From CAIWHR01 sp963843595 (GTDB taxonomy: Bacteria > Pseudomonadota > Gammaproteobacteria > Burkholderiales > Casimicrobiaceae): 64,000 nt of DNA. The translations under genes were made by a program, and so were the position numbers. Under the pieces are notes generated by a model. The model was not told the DNA's origin, ran no database searches, and worked only from the letters and a program-made list of their open reading frames with translations. The stretch is from assembly GCA_963843595.1 (NCBI GenBank), contig CAWJLG010000016.1, forward strand, positions 124,001 through 188,000, read 5' to 3'. Below are positions 8,904 to 16,745 of the stretch, in pieces. The number at the start of each line of letters is the position of its first letter. Within the stretch, counting starts at the first letter, position 1.

Positions 8904-9965
8904 TCAGAATCGCGCGTCGGCCGCGACCGAAAGCGCCTCGACCGCACGCTCGCAGTCGTCCGCGCCGCGGCACGCGGCGAGAACGTGCGCGCATACGCCC
9001 CGCCAGTGTTCGGCGCCGGCGGCGGTCACCGCTTCGAGCGCGCGTCCGCGGTCACCGTCCCGCCACTCGGCATAGGCCGCACAAGCACGGGGAAAGAGCT
9101 CGCGGCGCATGCCGTCGAGGCTCGCGAACCAGAAATGGACCGCCGCCGCGCCGCCGCGATCCAGCAGCGCGGGCAGCGTGACCAGGCAATCGGCAAGGTG
9201 GTCGCGCGCCGCGCGCATGAAGACCTCGGCGCGCCGGCGCTCGAATCCGTGCAGGGCCCGCTCCCACTCCGGCCCGAGCAGGCGGCCGGCTTCGCGCTCG
9301 CCCAGTTCGTGCAGGATCAGCGTCTCCGCCTCGGCGGCAACCATCCGCTCGAGCGCCGCGGCGGGCTCCGACGCGAATCCGTGCGCGTCGAGCGCCGCCT
9401 TGAGCGCATCGTCCGGGCGCTTCAGCGTCCACGTCTCGGCCTTCTCCCACAGCACGCGCGCCAGCGACTCGAGGCGCAGGAAGACCGTCTCGCCGCGCAT
9501 CGCCGCCGGCGCCGCCGACAGGTCGCGCGCGTGCTCGCGCCCGGCGACGAGAACGCGCAGGCCATCGCGCCATTCCTCGCGCAGCAGCGAGCCGACGAAG
9601 AACTGCGGCTTGCCGAAGCGCCCGATGCCGGCGCCGTAGACGAACCCCGCCGGCAACAATGCGCGATTGACCGTCGCGACGTCCCAGGGATCGATGACCT
9701 CGCCGGCAAGCGGGAGGCGCCGATAGCGATCCTCCTCGAGCGACGCCCACCGCGCTTCCCTGCGCGCGAGCCACGCGCCGACCTCGGCCCGAGGCAGCGT
9801 TTCGGTCTGCGCGACGCCCTTCTCCCAGCGGTACAGCTCGCGCATTTCCAGCAGGTAGGTGCACAGCGTCATTTCGCGCGCGTGGCGAGCGTCGCTGACG
9901 TCGCAGTTTGCCTGCACCGCGGCGACGAGGTCGGCGAAGGGCAGGTTCAGGATCCCGGTATTCAT
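8904..9965 (-). CDS. Conserved protein of unknown function, dsr-linked operon
   Basis: 353-residue, mostly helical, soluble-looking protein beginning MNTGILNLPFADLVAAVQAN. No signal peptide, membrane segment or metal-binding cluster is evident. Features that look conserved are MTLCTYLLEMRELYRWEKG, HFWFASLDGMRRELFPR and a cysteine-containing tail (HVLAACRGADDCERAVEAL). Its start overlaps the stop of the next upstream gene by four bases (ATGA), so the two are probably translationally coupled. It is the last gene of the minus-strand operon that diverges from dsrA. I do not recognise the function. Confidence 0.85.
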   Translation of the reverse strand: MNTGILNLPFADLVAAVQANCDVSDARHAREMTLCTYLLEMRELYRWEKGVAQTETLPRAEVGAWLARREARWASLEEDRYRRLPLAGEVIDPWDVATVNRALLPAGFVYGAGIGRFGKPQFFVGSLLREEWRDGLRVLVAGREHARDLSAAPAAMRGETVFLRLESLARVLWEKAETWTLKRPDDALKAALDAHGFASEPAAALERMVAAEAETLILHELGEREAGRLLGPEWERALHGFERRRAEVFMRAARDHLADCLVTLPALLDRGGAAAVHFWFASLDGMRRELFPRACAAYAEWRDGDRGRALEAVTAAGAEHWRGVCAHVLAACRGADDCERAVEALSVAADARF

Positions 9966-10399
9966 CCCGGCCCCCGGTAGCGTCGCCGCCCCTGCCACTT
10001 CGCCACCGCGGCGACGATGTCCGGCCAAGGGAGCCCGGCGGCGCTGCGGTCGCGCGCCAGCGCAACCTCGACCAGGGGGCGGACATCGGTCGGGGCGGCA
10101 CCCACGCTGACCGCGAGACCCGCCAGGCCACCGCACTGGAGCTTCATGGCCGCGGCATGCGGCAGCGGCACATCCGTCCGCAGCCGGAGCGCGAACGCCG
10201 CGCGCTCGCGCAGCAGCGTCGCGAGCGCCGTGCAATTCGCGTGCGCCGCCGACGAGGTGCAGCCGATCGTCTCGCGCTCCGCGAGCGCATGGCGAACCGC
10301 GGCGGCGCAGTCGGCACAGCCGGCGGCGATCGCCTTCGCAAACACGCACGGCGATGGCACCGCCGCACCGCGCGCCGTCCGGTACGCCCCTTCGTCCAT
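9962..10399 (-). CDS. Cysteine-rich hypothetical protein
   Basis: 145-residue protein with start ATG at 10399. The N-terminal half has six cysteines, in order C, C-x2-C (AGCADC), C (IGCTSS), C (HANCTA) and later C (LQCGGL). The arrangement could hold an Fe-S cluster or disulfides, but it matches no family I can name. LQCGGLAGLAVSVGA and the C-terminal LPWPDIVAAVAKWQGRRRYRG look like a separate domain. It is coupled to the downstream 353-residue gene by a 4-bp overlap and preceded after 32 bp by a 76-residue gene. Confidence 0.75.
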   Translation of the reverse strand: MDEGAYRTARGAAVPSPCVFAKAIAAGCADCAAAVRHALAERETIGCTSSAAHANCTALATLLRERAAFALRLRTDVPLPHAAAMKLQCGGLAGLAVSVGAAPTDVRPLVEVALARDRSAAGLPWPDIVAAVAKWQGRRRYRGPG

Positions 10400-10431
10400 G
10401 CCGCGTGCGTTCGCGCGCGCCGCCGCGGCGG

Positions 10432-10662
10432 CTACTCGTCGCCGACGAGGCCCGGCTGGGGCGCGCGAACCTGCGACAGCAGGTCCTCGGCCTCGAGCTC
10501 GGTCGCGGCGAAGATCACCTTGATCGCGCAATCGCCCGGCAGGTCGGGGCTCGCGCGCAGCGTCTTCGCACGTGCCGACGCGGCGCCGAACGACGGCGCC
10601 TCCTCGATCTTCTCCAGACGCCGGATCGGGAACGTGAATACCCGGTATAGGTAGTACGGCAA
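10432..10662 (-). CDS. Small conserved protein, 76 residues
   Basis: Begins LPYYLYRVFTFPIRRLEKIE and ends DLLSQVRAPQPGLVGDE. The TTG start is chosen because AGGAGA lies seven bases upstream and no ATG fits the conserved N-terminus. The body has a single cysteine (LPGDCAIKVIFAATELEAEDLL) and reads like a compact alpha/beta protein. Function is unknown. It lies between the S24-like gene (31 bp upstream) and the cysteine-rich gene (32 bp downstream). Confidence 0.72.
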   Translation of the reverse strand: MPYYLYRVFTFPIRRLEKIEEAPSFGAASARAKTLRASPDLPGDCAIKVIFAATELEAEDLLSQVRAPQPGLVGDE

Positions 10663-10693
10663 GCTCGCTCTCCTGTGATGCGGTTCGTTGAGG

Positions 10694-11056
10694 CTAGTCG
10701 ACGTAGCGCTTGCGCGCACTGCGGCGACCGGGCCGGCTCTTCTGGATCACGACACCGCGCACCGCGGAAAGATCCGCAATCGCGGCGGTCGGGTACGCCG
10801 GATTCAGCGCCCGCAGTTGCCAGCGGTCGTCGACCCGTGCCAGCTGCCGCAGCGTCCATTCGCCACCGACCTCACCGACGACGAAGGAACCGTCGCCGGC
10901 GACCCCCTCGGGCTCGACGACGATGATTTCGCCCTCCATGAACTCCGGCGCCATGCTGTCGCCCAGCACCATCAGCACGAACGGTTCCGCGCCGCTGCAG
11001 TCCTCCGCGGCCTCGGCCGGCGCCGGTGCGATCGGGATGATCCTGCGCTCGGCCAT
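10694..11056 (-). CDS. S24/LexA-like peptidase-fold protein
   Basis: 120 residues. The segment VLMVLGDSMAPEFMEGE matches the S24 family (LexA, UmuD, phage repressor C-terminal domain) around its nucleophilic serine, and ALNPAYPTAAI matches the later conserved strand. There is no DNA-binding domain. The position where S24 peptidases carry the catalytic lysine reads TLRQLARV, with no lysine, so self-cleavage is doubtful. It may be a non-cleaving sensor or scaffold. It starts 5 bp after the ferredoxin-reductase gene stop, so the two are probably cotranslated. The fold call is good; the function is open. Confidence 0.72.
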   Translation of the reverse strand: MAERRIIPIAPAPAEAAEDCSGAEPFVLMVLGDSMAPEFMEGEIIVVEPEGVAGDGSFVVGEVGGEWTLRQLARVDDRWQLRALNPAYPTAAIADLSAVRGVVIQKSRPGRRSARKRYVD

Positions 11057-11061
11057 TGCCG

Positions 11062-12531
11062 CTATGCGACGGTCGCGCGCAGCCGGGCCGGCGGCACACC
11101 CGCCGCCGTGAGCGCCGCACCCGCGGCCTCGACGAACGCGGCCGGCCCGGCGACGTAGACGTCGTGGCGCGGCAGCGGCAGCGCCGCCGCCATCGCGGCG
11201 ACCAGCGCCTGCGCCCCGGTCACGGGATCGGCGGCGACGTGCGGCGCATAGCGGAAGCCGTCGAAGGCCCCCGCCCATGCCCGGCACTGGTTGGCGAGGT
11301 AATGGCCGTCGGGTCGGGTCGCCAGCCAGTCGAGCGACATCGACTCCGCTGCATCGACCGCCATCGCGTGCTCGATCAGGCTCTTCAATGGACCGAACCC
11401 CGTGTCGCAGGCGACGAAGGCGAGCGGCCGATCGCCCTCCTCCAGCACGAAATCCCCGGCGGGTCCCCACAGCGTCAGCGCGTCGCCCGGACGGAAGGTC
11501 CCGGCAAAGAGCATCTCCGACAGCGCATTGCCCGGATCGCGCGCGACGTGGAAGTGGAGGTTGCGGTCGTCGCACGGACAGCTCGCGATCGCCCAGGTCG
11601 CCTGCGCGTCCGCTCCCTTGGCGCTCCCGTACAGCGTCACGCTCTGCCCGGCGAGGAAGCGCAGGCGGCGCGTCCGCGGTGTCTGCAGGTGCACGAGCAG
11701 CGTGTCGGGCGCGAGCGGCTGGACCGCGCGTACGCGCACCTCGATTTCCTGCTCCGGAATCTCGCCGGGTCCGTGGGCCTCCAGCGTCTCGATGACGATT
11801 TCGCCCGAGCCGGCGGAATGCGCACACAGCAGCGTGTGACCCTGGAGCCGCTCGGCCTCCGACAGCGGGTAGTCGAACGGCATCGCCTTGACGACTTCGC
11901 CCGAGATCACGCGCGCCTTGCACAACCCGCAGGTGCCGTTGCCGCAGCCGTAATTGAGCTTGAGGCCGGCCTTCAGGCCCGCCTGCAGCAGCGTGTCGCG
12001 CCCTTCGACGAAGAACACGTGTCCGCTGGGCCGCACGGTGACCTGCGCCGAGACGATCTTGAGCACGTCGTCCATGATCGTCAGCGCATCGGCGGATTCG
12101 GTGGCGAGGACGCGGGCAAGGCCGGCATCGAGTTCAGCCGCGAGCTCGGCCAGCGCGGGCGCCGGCGACGACCCCGCCAGGGCGTCGATCCGCTCGCGCA
12201 GCCGGACGACGAGCTCGTGGTAGCGCGACAGGTGACGGCGCGTGTCGGCGAGCTCGCGGCTCTGCGCGAACAACCGCTGCGCCAGCACGTCCTGCGGCGG
12301 CAGCACGCGCTCCTGCACGCGACGTCCGAACGCCTCGTCCTTGAGCTTCGCCACGCGCTCGAAGGCGCCCGAATTCTCGGGGCTCCACTGCGGGTACAGT
12401 GCGGCGATCCCCTCCGTCGAGACCATGCCCTCGTTCGCCGGCAGGCGTCCTTCGCGGACATGCCGCTGCAGCACGCCGCGCGGAACGCCGATCAGGCGTG
12501 CCGCGCGGGAAAGCGTGAGCCACTGCGTCAT
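11062..12531 (-). CDS. HTH-2Fe-2S ferredoxin-flavin reductase fusion
   Basis: 489 residues, starting at 12531 behind GGAGGACGG. The order is an N-terminal MerR/excisionase-like helix-turn-helix (LTLSRAARLIGVPRGVLQRHV, residues about 5-25), a helical linker to about 150, a plant-type [2Fe-2S] domain with CGNGTCGLC and a distant cysteine (HTLLCAHS), and then an FAD/NAD(P)-binding ferredoxin reductase module. The reductase module resembles CDP-6-deoxyglucoseen reductase/oxygenase reductase components. It should pass electrons from NAD(P)H to an acceptor, and the TauD-like or TusA partners in the operon are candidates. Joining a DNA-binding-type N-terminus to a redox module is unusual. Confidence 0.85.
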   Translation of the reverse strand: MTQWLTLSRAARLIGVPRGVLQRHVREGRLPANEGMVSTEGIAALYPQWSPENSGAFERVAKLKDEAFGRRVQERVLPPQDVLAQRLFAQSRELADTRRHLSRYHELVVRLRERIDALAGSSPAPALAELAAELDAGLARVLATESADALTIMDDVLKIVSAQVTVRPSGHVFFVEGRDTLLQAGLKAGLKLNYGCGNGTCGLCKARVISGEVVKAMPFDYPLSEAERLQGHTLLCAHSAGSGEIVIETLEAHGPGEIPEQEIEVRVRAVQPLAPDTLLVHLQTPRTRRLRFLAGQSVTLYGSAKGADAQATWAIASCPCDDRNLHFHVARDPGNALSEMLFAGTFRPGDALTLWGPAGDFVLEEGDRPLAFVACDTGFGPLKSLIEHAMAVDAAESMSLDWLATRPDGHYLANQCRAWAGAFDGFRYAPHVAADPVTGAQALVAAMAAALPLPRHDVYVAGPAAFVEAAGAALTAAGVPPARLRATVA

Positions 12532-12627
12532 CCGTCCTCCGCCGCTCCGGCGCACTCATCGGCACATCTTGCGCGTGCGAACCGGCGCCGGCAATCGCCG
12601 CCGGAACGCGGTCTCGACGGAACCCTG

Positions 12628-12643
12628 CGCCGTGATCACGGCG
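12628..12643. promoter_or_regulatory. 16-bp perfect palindrome CGCCGTGATCACGGCG
   Basis: A perfect dyad in the 119-bp gap between the periplasmic protein gene and the ferredoxin-reductase gene, about 100 bases before the latter's start. It could be an operator for an internal promoter or a small RNA hairpin. Symmetry is the only evidence. Confidence 0.35.
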
Positions 12644-12650
12644 TCCCGCG

Positions 12651-13517
12651 TCAGGGCTTCTTCGCAACGGTTTCCAGCGCCTGCATCGTGGTGTCCGGAT
12701 GGCGCATGATCGTCATGAACTGACCCATGCCGAGCTCGGGCCAGCCCAGTGCCGTCCGGTAGCGCCCGTAGAGGCCGTGCGCCTTGCGATCGACGATCCA
12801 GATCTCCCACGGCAACGCGGCGATGTTGTCGGCGCCGATCTTGTTCACCCACCAGCCCTCGCCGTAGTCCGGGTTGTTCAAGGCGACACCGAACACGGCG
12901 AGCTTGCGCTCCGGCACCACGATCTCGTAGACCTTCGCGGTGTCGCCGGCGCCCTTGGCCAGGTTCGCGCGCACCGTCTGCACCGCCTCGTCGAAACTCG
13001 CGTACTCGGCGAGGTCGCTGCGGTCGCCGAATCGCTCCATGCCGACCATGAAGCGGTATCCGGCCAGCTCCTCGGCCTTGACGTCGCCACCGACCGGGCT
13101 GCCGCCGCCGAGCGCACCCGCCAGCTTTCCGGCCACCTGCTTGACCGCCGGCTCCGCGCGCGCGTAGTCGCCGCGCAGGTAGGCACGGGCCCAGTATTCG
13201 GGGTTGGCGTAGGTCACCGTCCCGTCGGCGCGCACGCCGACGCGCAGCGCGGATGCCGCGATCGCGTTGCCGCCGATGGCGTCCACGGCCTCCTGCAGGG
13301 CCGCGTCGCCGGCAACGACCACGCCGTACTTCGGCAGTCCGGTCGGCGTGTGCCGGCCGAGCACGCGGAATCCGGCGCCGGTCAACTTCTTCTCGACATC
13401 CGCCATCGCGGTATTGAGATCGCTCCCCGCGACCTTGTCGCCGGCGATGTACGGACTCAACGCCTGCACGGCCAGCGACCACGTCCCCAGCAGCATCACC
13501 AACAGCCATCGCTTCAT
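12651..13517 (-). CDS. Exported protein of unknown function
   Basis: 288 residues with a clear signal peptide, MKRWLLVMLLGTWSLAVQA. The mature part seems to hold two related alpha/beta units, one around VEKKLTGAGFRVLGRH and a second ending in GQFMTIMRHPDTTMQALE. These are loosely reminiscent of DUF302-type domains, but I am not sure. A GEGWWVNKIGADNIAALPWEI segment lies between them. There are no cysteines or haem motifs in the mature part. It lies within the dsr-divergent operon, 35 bp after the TauD-like gene, so it would be the only periplasmic product of that operon. Confidence 0.78.
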   Translation of the reverse strand: MKRWLLVMLLGTWSLAVQALSPYIAGDKVAGSDLNTAMADVEKKLTGAGFRVLGRHTPTGLPKYGVVVAGDAALQEAVDAIGGNAIAASALRVGVRADGTVTYANPEYWARAYLRGDYARAEPAVKQVAGKLAGALGGGSPVGGDVKAEELAGYRFMVGMERFGDRSDLAEYASFDEAVQTVRANLAKGAGDTAKVYEIVVPERKLAVFGVALNNPDYGEGWWVNKIGADNIAALPWEIWIVDRKAHGLYGRYRTALGWPELGMGQFMTIMRHPDTTMQALETVAKKP

Positions 13518-13552
13518 GTGTCTCCCCTTAAAGAAGTCGTCGCCGCCGCGCG

Positions 13553-14467
13553 TCAATCGCCGGTATCGATGCGGTCGTGGTAGCGCGCGCGGAGGATGAG
13601 CCGCGGCCGGGCCGGATCGTCGGTGAACCCCGAGCGGTCGTGCAGCACGTTGTTGCACAGGATGCCCATCCCCGGTTCGAGCGTGAGCCGCAGAATCCAC
13701 GGCGAGGGCCCGGCGAGCAGGCGCTCGAGTTCCGCCGCTGCCGCACGCACCATCGGGTCGGCATTCCACTCGATGCTCCGCGTGCGCGCGGTGTAGCGCA
13801 TGTGCAGCGCGCCGCTCGTCGAATCGACCGAGAACACCGGACCGCTCTGCGCCGGCCGCGCGACTCCGTCGTCGTCGCTGCGCGCCGGGATCGTCATCGC
13901 GTCGGGCCGCATCAGCGCGCGCACGAGCGCCGGATCCACGTCGCGCAGGTGCAGATAGGCAAGCTCGTGATCGAGCAGCGCATTCTCGCCGCCGGAAGCC
14001 GCCTTCTCGACACAGTGCAGCACCATCGCACGGATGCGCCGTTCGGGCGGATTGTAGTAGCCGTCGGTGTGCCAGCGGATGGGCCGGTTCGTGTAGGGGA
14101 TGAAATCCGCGCGACCGCCCTCGCCGGAGACCGTCACGCGGCTGATGCCGTCGTCGTCGGCGAGCCAGTTGCGGTCCAGTTGCGACAGGCCGAATTGCGC
14201 GCCCAAGAGACGCGGGATGTCCTTGTCGGCACCGCGGACCGGGCTCGCGTAGACCACCATGTTCGTGTCACGGCAGCGCGCGGCGAGCGCGGCGCGTTCC
14301 GTGACCGTCAGCGCGCGCGGATCGCCGACCTCGACGACAACGTCCGCGAGCCCGGCGGGCAGCGCGTCGAGCTTGCGGGCGCGCCACTCGCGATAGGCGC
14401 GCGCGTCGCCCTGCCGGAACGGCGACGGCGTCACGGCCGGTGAGGGCGTCGTCGTCAGCGCAGCCAT
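13553..14467 (-). CDS. TauD/TfdA-family Fe(II)/2-oxoglutarate dioxygenase
   Basis: 304-residue enzyme. The iron ligands are visible as HxD in RWHTDGYYNPP (near residue 135) and the distal histidine in NNVLHDRSGF. The 2-oxoglutarate arginine is likely the one in LILRARYHDR at the C-terminus. Family members hydroxylate substrates such as taurine, releasing sulfite, or act on amino acids and lipids. The substrate here cannot be read from the sequence, but placement among sulfur-carrier genes suggests an organosulfur or persulfide compound. It overlaps the preceding 207-residue gene by 13 bases. Confidence 0.87.
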   Translation of the reverse strand: MAALTTTPSPAVTPSPFRQGDARAYREWRARKLDALPAGLADVVVEVGDPRALTVTERAALAARCRDTNMVVYASPVRGADKDIPRLLGAQFGLSQLDRNWLADDDGISRVTVSGEGGRADFIPYTNRPIRWHTDGYYNPPERRIRAMVLHCVEKAASGGENALLDHELAYLHLRDVDPALVRALMRPDAMTIPARSDDDGVARPAQSGPVFSVDSTSGALHMRYTARTRSIEWNADPMVRAAAAELERLLAGPSPWILRLTLEPGMGILCNNVLHDRSGFTDDPARPRLILRARYHDRIDTGD

Positions 14468-15078
14468 TGCCTCACTCCCCCCGCGTGCCCTGCCGCGCGC
14501 CGTGCGCGCCGCGGCGCCGGGTCGAGCAGGCCGGCCATCGCCTTCTGCAGCATCTCGACCGCCTCGGGCGCTTCCGCCTCGATCACCTGCGACACGGCCC
14601 ACGACTGATCGTGCGCGGCCATCGTACCGGCAACGCAATGGCCGAAGCAGCGCAGGAAACCGTAATCCGGCCCCTCGTCGCTCCAGTGGAATTCCGCATA
14701 GTCGACCGCGCGTTCGTTGACGAGGTCGATGAACCGCCGCTTGCAGCTCTGCGCGCTGTCGGCGCCGAGGAGATCCGCTTCGTTGTCGGCCAGGAATTCA
14801 CCGACCTTGTTCGCCACGGCGGTGGTGAATTCCACCCGCCAGGCCTCGTCGCCGCGCCGATGCGCGATCCGGTCCGCGCAAAGCGTCAGGAACGCGAGAA
14901 ACTCGGCGAGGAAGGCGAAGTACGACGCTCCCGGCGGCAGCTCGTAACCCGCGTTGCGCATGTTCTTCAGCGCATTCTGCGCGACGCGAAAGACGATGAA
15001 CGCGGCCGCGCTCGCGATGTCGGCGACGCTCTTCGCCGCGCCGTCCCTGAACCAGTGGCTCTTGATCCGTATTGCCAT
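14455..15078 (-). CDS. Helical conserved protein, unknown function
   Basis: 207 residues, nearly all helical. It begins MAIRIKSHWFRDGAAKSVAD, with FAFLAEFLAFLTLCADRIAHRR in the middle and a cysteine pair in YGFLRCFGHCVAG. No signal peptide is seen. The start lies directly against an inverted-repeat element (15079-15157) and lacks a clear ribosome site. The 3' end overlaps the dioxygenase gene. I do not recognise the family. Confidence 0.75.
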   Translation of the reverse strand: MAIRIKSHWFRDGAAKSVADIASAAAFIVFRVAQNALKNMRNAGYELPPGASYFAFLAEFLAFLTLCADRIAHRRGDEAWRVEFTTAVANKVGEFLADNEADLLGADSAQSCKRRFIDLVNERAVDYAEFHWSDEGPDYGFLRCFGHCVAGTMAAHDQSWAVSQVIEAEAPEAVEMLQKAMAGLLDPAPRRARRAAGHAGGVRQWLR

Positions 15079-15157
15079 TGGGGTCAGAGGCGATTGGCTG
15101 CAGCAACCAAGGGGCGATGAGGTCGGGGCGACCCGCTGGAAATCGTCTCGGTCCCCA
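15079..15157. repeat. REP/RAYT-type inverted repeat element
   Basis: Left arm TGGGGTCAGAGGCGATT (15079-15095) and right arm AATCGTCTCGGTCCCCA (15141-15157) pair at 14 of 17 positions. The TGGGG(T/A)C ends resemble REP elements mobilised by REP-associated tyrosine transposases. It fills the gap between the tandem TusA gene and the 207-residue gene. A related element sits at 30328-30400. Confidence 0.6.
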
Positions 15158-15158
15158 T

Positions 15159-15659
15159 TTACGGCTTGCCGATGTAGAACTCGTACTCGCCGGCTCCGAT
15201 TTCCTCGGTGCCGAGGAGCTTCAGCCCCGTGATCTTCACCCAGTCGGCCACGTCGGCGGACACGCCGGGACAGTTGCTGACGAGCTTGAGCGTCTCGCCG
15301 GAACGCATGCCGTTCAACAGTTTCTTCGCCTCGACGATCGGTCCCGGACACACGGTGCCGCGCAGGTCCAGCACGGCATTGGCCGCGGGCAGGCGCGATC
15401 GTCCGCGCTGGATGTAGTACGCGTGGCCGCCGTCCGGCCGCCGTTCGGTGCGCGCGATGTGATTGTCCGTGTGCTTCGCCCATGCGAAGAGGTCGTCCTG
15501 CGTTCCCGGGCAATCGGAGAGCAGCACCATGACCTCGCCGGGCTTGAGATCGTCGACCAGCCTCTTCGCGCCCAGAAGCGGCGCCGGACAGCTCGTGCCA
15601 CGCATGTCCAGCGTCACGTTCGGCGCGAGGTCGTGGGGGGAACCGGTTTTCGCGTTCAT
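15159..15659 (-). CDS. Tandem TusA-TusA sulfur carrier protein
   Basis: 166 residues made of two TusA domains in one chain. Domain 1 (about residues 15-70) has LDMRGTSCPAPLLGAKRL and domain 2 (about residues 95-165) has LDLRGTVCPGPIVEAKKLL. Each keeps the CPxP persulfide cysteine and each has a second cysteine (LLSDCPG, LVSNCPG). Two carriers in one polypeptide could pass sulfur internally or dock two partners. It lies 28 bp after a DsrC-like gene, a natural partner. Single-domain TusA is encoded separately at 6495. Confidence 0.9.
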   Translation of the reverse strand: MNAKTGSPHDLAPNVTLDMRGTSCPAPLLGAKRLVDDLKPGEVMVLLSDCPGTQDDLFAWAKHTDNHIARTERRPDGGHAYYIQRGRSRLPAANAVLDLRGTVCPGPIVEAKKLLNGMRSGETLKLVSNCPGVSADVADWVKITGLKLLGTEEIGAGEYEFYIGKP

Positions 15660-15687
15660 GTCGTCTCCCGCTTCGCGGCAAGTGGGC

Positions 15688-16017
15688 TCAGTAACCGCCC
15701 TTGCCGTAGGGCTGCGGCAACCCGGCGAGCTTCGCACCCTGCTTCGCGGGGCCCATCGGAAACAGATCGTAGAGGTACTTGCTGTCCGCTTCCGGTCGAA
15801 TGGCCTGGAAGCCCTTCAGCATGGCGCGAAAGTTGGGGGAATGTCCATTCGCCTGGAATTCGTCGCGCATGAACCGGATGACCTCCCAGTGCGCGTCGGT
15901 GAGCGCGATGCCGTCTGCCGCCGCAATCGCCTCCGCCACCTCGTCACGAAGATCGGCCTCCAGCAGGTAGCCATCCGCATCGCATTCGAGTTCCTGACCG
16001 CCCACGCTATAGCCCAT
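15688..16017 (-). CDS. DsrC/TusE-family protein lacking the C-terminal cysteines
   Basis: 109 residues with the DsrC fold signature DADGYLLEADLRDEVAEAIA, HWEVIRFMRDEF and LYDLFPMGPAKQGAKLAGLP. The C-terminal arm ends PQPYGKGGY. Neither the penultimate cysteine nor the second conserved cysteine of DsrC is present, and the only cysteine is in ELECDADGY. It cannot form the DsrC trisulfide, so a regulatory or docking role is more likely, as suggested for RspA-type DsrC homologues. It precedes the TusA-TusA gene. Confidence 0.88.
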   Translation of the reverse strand: MGYSVGGQELECDADGYLLEADLRDEVAEAIAAADGIALTDAHWEVIRFMRDEFQANGHSPNFRAMLKGFQAIRPEADSKYLYDLFPMGPAKQGAKLAGLPQPYGKGGY

Positions 16018-16063
16018 CGACCGCCTCCCTTGGCAACAATTGTCCGTCCCCCGGCGCGCTGCG

Positions 16064-16687
16064 CTATGCGGCTGTCGCAATCGCCTTGTGCGGAACGAAG
16101 ATCCCGCAGCCCAGCTTGCGGCCGCTGCCGAGCCCCGAACCCTGCGCGCGCAGCGAATCGCGGGGCCCAAGACCGTGCAGCGCAAGGCCGAATCCCAGCA
16201 CCTCGCGGCCGCCTGCGACAAACTGCCGCGCCCGTCCCGAGATGAACTCGCCGCCCATGCCCGTCTCGACGCGCCAGCGCACGACATCGTCGTGGAACGC
16301 GCGCTCGTCGCGGGCACCGGTCACCACCCGGTGCGCGTACAGCGTGGCGCTGGGCACCAGCGAACGTGCCGAGCCCGGGCCCACCACCAGACGGTCTGCG
16401 GCGACTTCGAGCGTGCGGCCCGCGAGTGCAAGGCCGTCGGCGGTCCGGTGCGCGGGGATGCGCAGCACGAGCTTCGCCCGCCGTGCCAGCAGCACCAGAC
16501 CGTGCGTGGTCGGCGCCGTGCGCAGCGGAAGGATGCCGGCCAGCGCCTCGCTCGCGAACCAGGGAAGGGTCCTGCCCACCGCGTCCGCCAGCGCGTCGGC
16601 GTGGTCGGCCGGCAGGCTCGCACCCTCGAGCGCGAACACCAGTTCGATCACCGGCGCCGATTCATCCGGCACGAGCACGCTTTTCAC
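16064..16687 (-). CDS. Cas6-like (Cmx6/MYXAN-type) RAMP protein without CRISPR
   Basis: 207 residues. The order of motifs follows Cas6 of the I-MYXAN type: an N-terminal segment ending GRTLPWF, LVLRIPAHRTADGLALAGRTL, SATLYAHRVVTG, and the C-terminal glycine-rich loop DSLRAQGSGLGSGRKLGCGI followed by FVPHK. In CRISPR systems Cas6 cleaves precursor crRNA. No repeat array or other cas gene is present here, so binding or processing of a cellular RNA, or a non-nuclease role, is inferred. The start is uncertain between GTG 16687 and GTG 16678. It lies within a sulfur operon next to a DsrC-like gene. Confidence 0.75.
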   Translation of the reverse strand: MKSVLVPDESAPVIELVFALEGASLPADHADALADAVGRTLPWFASEALAGILPLRTAPTTHGLVLLARRAKLVLRIPAHRTADGLALAGRTLEVAADRLVVGPGSARSLVPSATLYAHRVVTGARDERAFHDDVVRWRVETGMGGEFISGRARQFVAGGREVLGFGLALHGLGPRDSLRAQGSGLGSGRKLGCGIFVPHKAIATAA

Positions 16688-16745
16688 TCCCTGTTCACCG
16701 CGGGTTTTCCCGGCCGCGCGTCGACCGTCGCGACGGCCCGAACAT

